The notes below the pieces were generated by a model. It saw only the letters and a program-made list of their open reading frames with translations. It searched no databases and was not told the DNA's origin. A program made the translations under genes and the position numbers. A stretch of 64,000 nucleotides of DNA from Eudorina sp. 2006-703-Eu-15 (lineage: Eukaryota > Chlorophyta > Chlorophyceae > Chlamydomonadales > Volvocaceae): assembly GCA_003117195.1 (NCBI GenBank), contig BDSI01000035.1, forward strand, positions 804,001 through 868,000. Reading direction: 5' to 3'. Below are positions 45,201 to 56,900 of this stretch, piece after piece (within the stretch, counting starts at the first letter, position 1; each line of letters begins with the position of its first letter).

Positions 45201-48200
45201 GCGCCCGACCCTTGAACGGCACCGTCTTGTAAGTAGAACTGGATGTCTGTGCATGTGCGTTTGTGTTTAGCAAGAAGCCCACCAGTGTGTGCGTGCGCGT
45301 GTCTCAGGCTGCTCCGCCGCAACAACGCCGTCGACTTCAACGACCTGATCTGCCTGCCGGTCAGGGTGCTTGATCAGGACCCCGCCCTGCGCGCCTCATG
45401 GCGGGGCCGCTTCGATCACATCCTGGTCGATGAGTTTCAGGTACGGCGGTCAGGTACGACAACCGACGCCGTACCTGTAGGCAACCGTGGGGTAGGTTGC
45501 CCCTATCTGTCACCTGAGGGTGTGGGGGGCGCGGCGCGCGGCCGCGGCCTCTGGGATGCTGAGTTGGCGGCTTGCCTGCATGGCGCAGCGGGTCCGGACG
45601 TCGTGCCAGATGTGTTGAGGTACGACGCCGAGCGCCGCTAAGGCGGGCCAGGGATGAACACCCCCATCCAACGAAACCTGCAACCCCGCCCCGGGCCCGC
45701 ACTGCTGCCCACAGCTGCACTGCGCTGTCGATCGCTTGAGCGAGTTCCTGGGCGAGGTTCAAATCGCACTCCACTCCACTCGACCTGACCCAACGCCATC
45801 TCACCCGCCTCTTTTTCCTGACGCCGGGCTGGCTCCACGCAACTGCCGACCCATGGGACTGCCGACCCATGGGACGCAGGACACGGACCCGGCTCAGTAC
45901 CAGCTGGTGCGGCTGCTGCTAGCGGACAGCTCGGGGCTGTTCGTGGTGGGGGACACCGACCAGGCGATCTACGGCTGGCGGGGCGCGGAGGTGGGCGCGT
46001 GGTCGGGGCGGTTGCGTGTGCTTAACAAGAAGCCCACCCATAACCGCCCAGGTCCGGATACTTACCAAAACCTGCGATTTACTTACCATTGACGATACAA
46101 CACGACAAACATGGCAGGCAAGCAAGACGACCGCGCCACCACCAGGGCGCAGCGCAAGAACGGGCATAGCTAGCAACAGTGCACTATGCAACAGTGCACG
46201 CAGTGCACACTGTGTATGTACTGACTGTTGACTGTTGAGGGCGGGCCTTGCGCACACGCACACGAACGCTTGGGTTGTCGTGTGTGACATCCTGATGTAT
46301 TGATCCCCCGGTGTTGCAGCGGGTAGCCCTAGACCCTTTAAACGCATTTATTTTGTTCCCAATCGCCCGATATTTAGCCCTCCGTGTCTGTGGTCGCTCA
46401 CCCCAGCCTGCCTTTCTGTGTCCCCTTCCCGCGGCACGCGCGCCGCGCCCTCTCCCTCCTCCTCCTCCCCCTGCGGCGGCTGCAACCCCAGATGAGCAAC
46501 ATGCGGTCGTACCTGGCCCGCGACTTTCCCCAGACCAAAACATTCAAACTCAACGTGAACTACAGGTGAGGTCTGCCATGTTTGTGCGGCTGTAGGAAGA
46601 ACGACGTTGCATCGCGCTGTGACGGTATCAAAGCCTCTGTCCACATTACACGATTCGCAGCACGGGTGTGAGGTCTCATGGATCTGTAATTGACCCATGA
46701 GACTTAGCAGTCCATCACTGGGGGGTCGAGACGGGTTTCCGCTCGGCCGTCCGCACACCTTCCGTCGGCTGCTAAAACCATGGTTTCGTGTTTAAAACCT
46801 CAAAACGACATGAGACGCCATTCACTCCAGGGACCACGCAACCGGCATGTCGGTAATCCGCAGGTCTGTGCCAGAAATCGTCAACGCAGCCGACGCCGTA
46901 CTTAAGTACGGGGGGACCCCGGATTTGTACGAGCCAATGGTCCCCGCACGGGCCCCTGCACCTGGCGGGCAGCACAAATCCGCGATCAAAATCAAGTCGT
47001 ACGCCACGCCGTACGACGAGGCCCGGGGTGTCGTGGCGCGAATCATGGAGCTCGTCACTGGCGAGGCTGAAGGCGACGGCGCTCGCGACCGCGGCCGCGG
47101 CGGCGCGCGGCGTGTACCCCGGAACTTGAACCGGGTTGCGATCTTGTACCGCCGACGGGACCAATCACGGCATCTCGAGGAGGAGCTGACTCGCAACGGC
47201 CTGCCGTACATCGTCGTGGGCGGCTATCCGTGGTGGTCGTACAAGGTCGGTGTGCTGCGTGCGTCGGTATGTGTGTATGCGTGTGCGTGTGTGACTGCGG
47301 CGAAGATGAGCGCGTGCTGATGGACCCGTGTTACAAAGTGGCCCCCGTGTCCCGACTACGTGCTGCCACGTCGATCGACCACAGAAGCACGCTGCGCCAC
47401 ACGCGGCGCCGCACCTCAACATGCGGGCCCTCATCACGCCGCTGCCTCACAAAACAAAACAAAACAAAACAAAATGAAGCCGTCTCTCACAAAACAAAAC
47501 GTAAACCCGTGCCCGTGCACCCCATCCAACAACAGGAAATCGCCGACGCGGTGGCGTACCTTCATGTGGTGCTGGACCCGCTGCGGAGCGACGCGCTCCT
47601 GGAGCGGATCATCAACGAGCCGAAGAGGGGCCTGGGTGGGTTTCGGGGTTCCGACCGCTGGCTGCGGCTGTGACCGCTGGATGTGGCTGTGACCGCTGCT
47701 GTGGCTGTGACCGCCGGATGTGGCTGTGACCGCTGCTGCGGCTGTGACTGCTGTTGCTGTGGCTGCTGCGCCCTGGCAGTGCGCTGCTTTTTTGGTGTCG
47801 GCAGCACCAGCTGATCTTGCTTGCTCCCCGGGTGCTCTACTTGCTTGGCAGCCGTCGTCTGTCGTCGGCCGTGGGATCAGGATGGCCCTGCGCGCGTTTG
47901 GTGACGTGGACTTGTACGGCCATCCTGTCCTTGCCCTCCCCCCGCCTGCCCCTGCCTGCCTCCACGTGCCCCCCTCCTACCCCCTGTCTTCTCGCGCACG
48001 CCACACCCCACGTGTCCCGCCTTAACCCTCTCAGGGGACAACACCGTCGCCGGCCTGTTCGCGGCAGCTCAGGCGGCCGGAATGACCCTGGGGGAGCTGC
48101 TGTTCGATGACTGCTGCGGCGGCGAGGGCGGCAGCAGCAGCAGCACCAGCAGCACCAGCGGCGGTGGTGCGGGTGACGCGGGAGCTGAGGCGTCGCCGAA

Positions 48201-51200
48201 TTCACCCCCTGCACTGTCGTCTTCGTCGTCCTCGCCGGCTCCGTCTCTGCCCCCGTACAAGTCGCGAGTGCGATCGGAACCTGCCCAGACCGCGTCTTCG
48301 CCAGCAGCTGCCGCTGCTACTGCTTCCGCCGCTGCTGTTGCTGCGGGAGCGCGGGACTCCGCGGGTCCCAACGCCGCTTCTCACGCGCCGGGTGCGTGAG
48401 ATGTCTCGCCCTGTCGCACGCCGGGCGGAAGTACCCGTGTGCCGGGGCATGTATTGCTGGGGTTAAAAAGAAACAGCCCAGACCCACAGGGTGTGTGGGA
48501 CTGCATGCAGCGGCGGTAATAAGCCGTGCCACGCGTACGACATGTACGACGTGCGAACGGTTCCCGCTATGACGCAGTTCCAGAGCCGAGACGGGGCTGT
48601 ATGGGCGGCACGGGGGGAGGGCTCCAGGCCGCCGCCATCAACCCAACCAACCGGACTTCTCACACCCACACCGAGGCCCTGCTTCATGCATACCTGCCGG
48701 ACTCTGCGCGACTCTGCGCGACTAGCCCAGACTAGCCCGGACGCTGATCCCCAATGGTCTCGTTCACGCACTCGATTCGTCTGGTCGTCGATCTGTTTGC
48801 ATCGCCGGCGACGTCACTGCCCGCCGTGCGCACCAACCCGGCCCGGACGCCCCTGGACTCTGTGCCGTTCTTCCTCGTAATCCCCGGCTCGAATCGCCTG
48901 GCGGGCGATGCCACCGCGACGCCGTGCGCGCAGACATTCCCGCGAACAGCCCTTTGGCGGCCGTCAAGCTGAAGAAACCAGCACTCAAAGGCGTCCAGGT
49001 GCGCAGCGTCGCGATCGATCCCGGGGCATCCAGCTCGTCTTAAAAGGGTCAAGGGTTCAAACCCAGGGTACCTCACTCGTTTGAGCATGCATGTTCAGCT
49101 CGCGCGTGCGAGCATCACGCGCCCGGGTTTTGTTGGTTTCTCACGTGCCTGTGAACCTCGCATGTTTCAGTACGCACGGGCCGCCGCCAGACAGTGCGTG
49201 CCGCCAGAGACCCGTGCGTGGTTGCCGCGGGGCTTTGCTCATCTGCTTCCATTCGGAGAGTCACACCTTGTGGTAGTTGACCGGGCCTACGCATATAGCC
49301 ACACCTTGCGCCTCCTGGCTTAGGGTTTCGGAGCTTATTGGGACTGCTGTCCAATCTGACCGACGGATCAGGTGATGTCTGATTGCGCATCGGCGGGCCC
49401 TGCAGGAGCTCCGCGGGTTTGTGCGGCGGCTGCGGGCGTTGGCGGAGAGCGGCCAGCCGGTGGGCCGGCTGGTGGAGGCGGCGGTGCGCCTCTCGGGTCT
49501 GCAGGCGGCCTTGGAGGCGCAGGTGGAAGGGACGGGCGGCAAGGCAGCTGCAGGGAGGCGGCAGAAGAGCGACGCGGCGGAAGGTGTGGCGGGGTGTGGC
49601 GGCACCCTGCTGGTCGGTCGTCTCTCGGGGCGGGCGGCGGGTTGGGCACTGTGCAGTGCAGTGCCGGGCGGGCGCTGGTTGATTGGCGGGTGGCACACGT
49701 GCAGACATCGCCTCGCCGTCCTCCGCACACATCCCGGACGTCTCCCGGGAGACGTCCAGATCCGGACATCCAGAGACGCGGACAACAATCCATGCACGTA
49801 CGTATATCGCTCCAAGCAAAAACGCAATATGACAAGTAAACCTGAAAAAAACGGTGGCATATATAAAGAAACGGGTCGATAAGAATATCACCAAAATCTT
49901 TATATGTAGCTATGCATATATTTGTATATATACCGTATCCTGGTTGCCGTACTTGCTGCGCTGCGGGCTCCGGTCCGTACTTGCTTGCGACAGAGGCCTA
50001 TGAGCGGCTAAAGCGGCTGGAAGAGCTGACGGACCTCGCAGCGCGGCCGGAGGCCTGGCTGGCCGCTGACGACTTTTACCCGGACAATGACCCCGAGACG
50101 GAGGCGGGGGCCGACTCGGAGGCCCCGCGGGCGGTGCAGGGCGGCGGCCTGGAGGGGCTGGCCAGGTTCTTGGAGCACGCCGCGCTCGTGGCGGCGGCTG
50201 AAACGGTCAGCACCACCTATCCTTGGGTTGATTGCGGAGTTGGGTTGATTGCGGAGTGAACCCTAGCCACCACAGTGCGGCATGCAGGGATTTGTATGTA
50301 ACTCGCACGCGGGCGGCGGCAAAGACGTTCGGGTGCAATAATCTAGCCAGTCCTGAAATTATTGCCTAACGCGCACGCAGCTCTCCATGCATCCCCAAAC
50401 ATTCGATGAATGTCTCGTGTTCGGGGATCCCGACCGCGATCGTTGCCGCTTCACATCAGGGATGCACCCGTGCAATGTTCAAATAACGCACTCGGCACCA
50501 GTTGTCGCCGCTGCTGCTGCGGCGGCGGCGGCAGATTCATCGATCATAAATAATCGCCATGCACGCGCATCTGACCCCTGCGCGTGTCTTGTATGCCTTT
50601 CTGCGGCGGGTGTTGGCGCACCGGCGGCAACCACCTGCTCCGATTGCCGTACGATCTCAGGACCCGATGGACAAGGACAATGCCGTACGGCTGATGACGT
50701 TGCACAGCGCCAAGGGGCTGGAGTGGCCGTGGGTGTTCGTAGTGGGCGTCGAGGTGAGGCACGTGTACGGCATGCTCCGCACGGAGAGGGTTAAGGCGTT
50801 TGGCTAGGGTTTCGGACTTTCGGTGCACTTGTGTCGCGGTGGTTTGTAGGTGGTGAATTCAAGTAAGTATCAAAATTAGTTTGCAGCTTGGCGAGGTTGC
50901 ACCCATCATCGTGACAGACGGCCGTACTACCTACCAACGCGTCGTACACAGGACGACATCCTTCCCAGCCGGCGGGCGGAAGACAAGGACGAGGAGCGGC
51001 GGCTGTTCTATGTTGGAGTTACACGGGCCATGGACGAACTGCATCTGTCGGCTTGCAAGGTACGTACTTGGGTGGACACGGGTTTGTCATTCGGCACCGA
51101 CCGACCGACCGACCGACCGACCTTGCCTCGTTTAGGTTTGTTACGATGCTGCGTTCCAGGACCTTATCAACTCTTTTTGGGACCATATTCCTTTGCAGCA

Positions 51201-51523
51201 ACCGTTCTTGGCCACATCGGTTTGCGTGCTTCCTTCGGAGCGAGGAACCAACACAAGCTCCCCCTCACCAAATTCGCTCCAAGCCGACCGTCACCCGGCA
51301 TCTTTTACATACCCAGCCGCCGTACGTGTGTTGTACGGCCCGGACACCGCAGGAACGTTCCACGTACGGCGGCGAACTGAAGCCGTCGCAACCGTCGCCC
51401 TTCCTCCAAGCCCTCAAGTCCTTGGGTCATCGTCACGACGCCGTCGGTGGGTACGACAGCAGCGTTCGCGTGTCGTCGGCTGCCAGCAGGCGGCGAAGAG
51501 CCCGTCAGTCTCACGGAGGGTAG
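42228..51523 (+). CDS. UvrD/PcrA-like SF1A DNA helicase (plant SRS2-like), probable organelle targeting
   Basis: Seventeen phase-consistent exons: 42228-42500, 42700-42810, 43174-43340, 43810-43888, 44383-44801, 45308-45440, 45880-45990, 46492-46565, 46864-47245, 47536-47635, 48035-48391, 48934-48998, 49406-49583, 49994-50205, 50661-50753, 50952-51059 and 51353-51523; about 1010 aa. Motifs: Q-motif-like LNQRQREAV; Walker [10 protein letters not shown]; Ia [28 protein letters not shown] (Walker B); [38 protein letters not shown] and [44 protein letters not shown]. It should be a 3'-5' ATP-dependent helicase in recombination or repair. The first 60 residues are Arg/Ser/Ala-rich with few acids, as in plastid or mitochondrial presequences. 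A poly-Gln run lies in exon 5 and Ser/Ala/Pro insertions in exon 11. The exon 5 acceptor is the least certain. Confidence 0.9.
42868..43062. repeat. 15/30-bp minisatellite in helicase intron 2
   Basis: About 13 alternating units of GTGTGGCGGGCGCGA and GTGTGGCGGGCTCGG in the intron 42811-43173. Confidence 0.95.
43412..43521. repeat. 54-bp near-perfect inverted repeat in helicase intron 3
   Basis: Left arm 43412-43465 and right arm 43468-43521 are reverse complements apart from one mismatch, with only TC between them. The arms include AAACGATTTCGGCTGAAAGT and CCTCCTTCCTCCCAGGTGGC on the left. Transcribed, this gives a long hairpin inside the intron 43341-43809. Confidence 0.95.
47456..47500. 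repeat. (AAAAC)n run in helicase intron 9
   Basis: Repeated AAAACAAAAC tracts shortly before the exon 10 acceptor. Confidence 0.9.
47656..47768. repeat. GTGACCGCTGCTGTGGCT-type minisatellite in helicase intron 10
   Basis: Five to six degenerate units following exon 10, in the intron 47636-48034. Confidence 0.85.
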
Positions 51524-53904
51524 GGCGCCCGGGTGCGGCCGCGAGGGCCAGCCCTGTCAAGGCAGGCGGTGTCAGTGCCAGGGTCAGCACTGTTGAGGCC
51601 GGCGTTACCGGTGCCGTGGTCAGCGCTTTTGAGATGCACGCAAGCGACTGTGGACAGGGCGACCCGGGGGCCTACTGTACCTGGGTACCTACATGCCGTG
51701 CGATGAAGGTCGCATCCATAAATGACGGGGCGGCGCAGATAGGAGGAAGCATCGCAAAAGATTGATAAACGCGCGGGTAGGCGGCGATCGGTCTGCTATG
51801 GAATGTATGGTGCAGGGGGTGGTCCGATGGACGTGCGTTCGGTGCTGTTGGATCTTGCGAGGATGTGTCTGCCGGCGGGTGGGCCAACGCCACGGTGCCA
51901 CGGTGCGACACCGAAACGTGGCTAGGGTTTAGCTTGCCGCCGCCGGTCTGGCAGTGGGGGCCGTCGGCTTTCCATTCAGTCATGGGGGCCGGCGGGCGGG
52001 GTTGCCGTTGCGGGGGGAGTCAAGGCAGGGGAGTCGACTCCCCGAGTGCCTGCTGTCAGAAAGCAGTGCACATCACCGCTGGATCCTGCCTCTTCTTCTG
52101 TTCCTTCTTCTCCTCACACCATTTAGGGGCGACGGAGCGTGTAATGCGCGCCGTAGTGCTGGGTGCGGACTACGTGGTTAGCTCAGCTCGTGAGGAGGCT
52201 GCTGCGGCTGTCACCGATGACCCGCGGGGTCCACCCACCATTGTATGTAACATTATCCATTCAAGTCGCCTCGATTGCGGACCGTATGCGATTGATCTGA
52301 GCAGATGACATGTTGCCATGACGTAATGTAACTGTTACAAGGTGGACCCGTATCCCGACCGGGTGATGTTGGGCCGATCTGGGGGAGGTTGCTGGTATCA
52401 TCAGCACATGTATCAGGACTCCGAAACCATGTCAAGAGTAGTCCTGGGGTCGCCTTCACTCATTGTCACCAACGACCGCTCTGGGGCCGCTCCATCCATC
52501 CGTACATCAACGCCGTACGTGAGATTGTTGAGCGCTGCATTTGTAACATGACGCTCCCTCGGAATACGGTAGTTGGCTCTGCATTCTTTCGACAGGGGCT
52601 CCGTTCTCGAAGGGTCAGCTTGGTCGTCAGGGCCGATAGAACACATTCACGGACGCTCACCCTCGTACACGGCGCGTCGGTGCGTGTATGTGGTGTTAAT
52701 TCATGGATGTCACAGTTGACCCGCCCCGTGCGTGTGTCATCGGCCGGTCGTCGGTGACAGCCGACGGTGTTGCCATCTTGCAACTGAGCAGACGCGTACG
52801 ACACATCTGGACATACATGCAGCAGTTGACCCGTGGATCCATGCACTTTGGCATCCCAGGACGCTTACCGGTTAAATTGTCTTGCGACAAGGCTACCATT
52901 AAAAACCACGGCACCACAGAACTTGCGTGGATAGGTAGCCGTCGCTGGTTACCTGAGTTTCACATGCCGGGCTCGAGGGGCGTTCAGGGACGAATTATAT
53001 AATCGTCAATTGAAGCAAAGGGCAACCTGTTGGCGATGGGTTGCTACCCTCCTAAGATCCTAACAGGTTCAGTCTGGCATTGCTAGAATATGCATCATAT
53101 CTCTGGTAGTTGATGCTGTCATAATTATGTTTGATCATGCCATGATGGATTTCAGCTTGGTTTCTGCCCCGGGCACATCCCGCGGGTACGTATCAGTTCT
53201 GTTTTCAGGATGGCCAACAACATGTAAGCGAGTTTTTAACAATTACACTGCGAAGATAGTGTATATTTACGGAAGGTGTCACCCATGCCACCTGAGGACT
53301 TTGAGCACAGTGTCCGTCGAATTTAGACACCGATTTAACGTTATCCGACAGTATGAAACTCATCCAACCAGGGCACGCAGTTAGAGGCTTGGCGAAAACG
53401 TCGTCATTTTTCGTTAAATTAAACATATTTACTGGTTGTGTGGATAAGGGCATGAGGCCATATGAAGCAGCAGGGTGCACCATCCCAATGTACTACCCGT
53501 CAGTACAAAGAATGCAGCGATGCGCTCCAAGCCTAGCCTGTCGCAACGACTTGATAAAGCACTAGATATTACGACGATAGCCATCTTAGCCCCGCAGTTG
53601 GACATGAAGTAGATACTGTATCACGTGTACGTCCGCTTCCGGCTGTTTTACACAATTAAGTTACGTTATCATCCCAACGAGTGTGGAAAATTAAATATGA
53701 AGGAGAAAGCTATCAGATTTATCATCGCCCTGTCCACTGCGCATGACTGCGGTCGACCGTCTTGCGGACAGGTCACGCATTTACGTTCTTTGGCATGGAG
53801 ATACCGCTTTTGACATACGATGTGGATTTATAGTTGTCCTGAATTGTCTAACGACGGCGTCGCCCAGCAACGGGACCGGGCATGCCGCCGTGAGTATACA
53901 AACC
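51524..53904. other. 2.4 kb with no supported gene
   Basis: Between the helicase stop and the cyclase signal peptide. It holds an ATGACCCGCGGGGTCCAC repeat (52216), a SINE-tail fragment (52335-52400) and TGTAA motifs at 52247 and 52327 that could end helicase transcripts. No motif was recognised in its open frames. Confidence 0.5.
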
Positions 53905-56900
53905 ATGGTGTTACTTGAAATGGCACGATTGTGGACGGCGGCATTGCTTGTTGCGAGTCATTTGGCGTGGGCAGCCCCGACCTTCGGTCACCTGTCAAGG
54001 AGTCGCGACCTTGCGGGTGTCGCTGGGCGTTTCCTTACCAAAGACAGGTAAGGCTGTTTTCCGAGCTTACTAGAGTCATTTGGTTTGCTGCAGACAATGT
54101 CCATCGTACGCCGTCTGCCGACGGTTACGCGCCCATGCAACGCATACCTGCGGACACCCACGGACACCCCGCGCACTCGTACGTCCCTACTCGCCTCGCT
54201 CTCCACGCCCTCCTCGTTTTCACAGCAGCTCATATATATACATGTCGTACAACGGTTAACATGTCTCAAGAGGTGATCCTTGCAATGAAACTTGATGACG
54301 CGCATGTGGACCCGTAGTGAGCAGGGCACCGGCCCCCCCAACCACGTCGTTTTGCAGCACACCGTGAGGCTCAACGTAGGGGAACCTGCAGCGAGATCCG
54401 CTGTGTGCCGGGCGCACGGCATTGAGGTTTTGCCGTACGTATCACCGCCAGCGCCAGTCCATCACCCTAGCTTCCCAACCCTCACACATGATCGATCGCA
54501 GCTTCTGCGGCGGAGGTGCCCTGCCCCCCGAGGAACTTCATACCCGGCTATGGACCACCCTGATTCGAGCGGCGGCGCTTGCTGAAGCCCCTTTAAACTT
54601 GGAGGTAAGTAAAGCACGTACTACGTGTGGCGGGTCACCCCACGTTGTAGGAACCTAATTAGGCATGCTCACAGATGCGAAGGGAGGTTACAGGATTGCC
54701 TCTCCTGGAAACCGCACCAGGCCCGCCGAATCAGGGAAGGGTTCCGGGTTTTGAACCGTTGATCTCTGGACAAAGTGTCAGCGTCTTTCCCGTTAGACGA
54801 CGCAGCGTATGGTGTAACCGGACAGGCTCAGTGTTTCTGGAACCTTCCGAACCCGGGGATCCATGCAACGCTGCAACCCTATTCGCTCCGACGCACCCGT
54901 GGGACTGATCGGATCGAACTGTCGCCCAATCGGGCTGCGGGCGCACGGGCTGGTGTCTCCCGGCCCGGTCCGTGAGTGCAGGCCTCCAGCGGCCAGCCGT
55001 CGGCGCGGGGCGCCTTGCCCGCCTCCGCCTTCGCAGCCGCCTTCGCGGCGCGCTTGGCCGCCTTCACCAACAGCTCGGAGCTGACCTACGAGCTGCAGCT
55101 GCTAAACCCGGTGCGGAGGAGGGGTGTGGCGCGGGGGCCTGATGCTGGCGGAGGGAGATTGCGCGGGCGGGAGAGCAAGCCGGGCGGGCGGGCGGGCGGG
55201 CGGAAGAGCAAGCCTGCTGCGACCTAGGGCCCAGAAGCAGCGCGATGAGCTGGACACAGCGACTGCGCGGCCCCTGCTGTCGAGGTGTTTGGCGCCCTGC
55301 TGCGCGGCCACTGCTGTTGCATGGGTGTGGGACCCCATGAGCGACTCTTGCATGACGGCACCAAATCCGCGGGCGCGGAGCCCTGAGGGCTGTAGCCCCC
55401 ATCTATCTGGCTTTGAGTTGGTGGGACGCCCCTCCCGATGTTGTAACCCCGGCCTCACGCCCTCACGCCCTCACGCCCTCACGCCCTCACGCCCTCACGC
55501 CCTCACGCCCTCACGCCCTCACGCCCTCACGCCCTCACGCCCTCACGCCCTCACGCCCTCACGCCCTCACGCCCTCACGCCCTCACGCCCTCACGCCCTC
55601 ACGCCCTCACGCCCTCACGCCCTCACGCCCTCACGCCCTCACGCCCTCACGCCCTCACGCCCTCACGCCCTCACGCCCTCACGCCCTCACGCCCTCACGC
55701 CCTCACGCCCTCACGCCCTCACGCCCTCACGCCCTCACGCCTCACGCCCTCACGCCCTCACGCCCTCACGCCCTCACGCCCTCACGCCCTCACGCCCTCA
55801 CGCCCTCACGCCCTCACGCCCTCACGCCCTCACGCCCTCACGCCCTCACGCCCTCACGCCCTCACGCCCTCACGCCCTCACGCCCTCACGCCCTCACGCC
55901 CTCACGCCCTCACGCCCTCACGCCCTCACGCCCTCACGCCCTCACGCCCTCACGCCCTCACGCCCTCACGCCCTCACGCCCTCACGCCCTCACGCCCTCA
56001 CGCCCTCACGCCCTCACGCCCTCACGCCCTCACGCCCTCACGCGGACAGGATCAACTCGGGGGCACTGGTGACGGCGGGTCCGTGCCCGTGGCCGGTACC
56101 GGTCAGGGGCTGCCTGCGCTGGTGGACCCCGCCGCGCTGGACTTCTGGCTGGTGTCAGGGGAGGGATTCGGAGCCATTCCTACAGCTAATGCTGCAACTG
56201 CCGCGTCGCTGGAACCCTGGATGGACATGACATTGCTTTTGGAAAATGACCCGCGGTTCGATTTCTTCGACATTCCGCAGTTATGGCGGTGAGTCGCCTG
56301 CGGCCGCGGCTCAAGCTCTTATTATATACAGCGCAGCTCGGGCACATTGCTGATGCGCGCCACAAACCCAAGGACCACTGTCGTGGATTGCCGTACGCCG
56401 TACGCCGTACGTCGCGCTCTCCGGCCGGCCTCGGTTTCTTTCACCTGGAACGGATCGACGCTTCGGGGTGTCGACGTTGGACGCCGAAAAACACGCGAAG
56501 CTGTTTGCGCTTGAGCTTTTGAACTCGCGGGCCAACTAAGGTCATGTGCCTTCATCACCTGCCGCCCTCAATGCAACGCCCGGAGATCCCCGCTTTGAAA
56601 AGTAAAAAAAAACGGCTCTCAATGGACTGCGTCGCCGCTCGCCGTGTCCGCAGCGCAGCCATGGCCTATTCAGGCAACGACGCGTTCCGCGGGGTACCGG
56701 CGGCCGCGATGCCTTCGCTGCTTCTCCACCGGGCAGACCTCTTCGAGGCGTACGGCATTGCCGTTCCGCAGTCCTGGGATGAGGTCATCGACGTCGCTGC
56801 CGGCTTCGGCGGACGGGACCTCGACGGGGACGGCGCGACGGAGTACGGTGTCTGCTTCGACGCGGCGCCAGGTGCAATGGACAGCGGGGGTTTTGGGGAA

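Noticed and set aside
49030..49080. GGGTTCAAACCC B-box-like site, possible tRNA
   Set aside because: No cloverleaf could be drawn around it; it sits in helicase intron 12.
55452..56044. CRISPR-like array
   Set aside because: The units are contiguous with no spacers and the genome is eukaryotic.
55124..56230. Long open frame of LTPSRPHA repeats
   Set aside because: It is the translation of the 8-bp intronic array; phase-consistent exons on both sides skip it.
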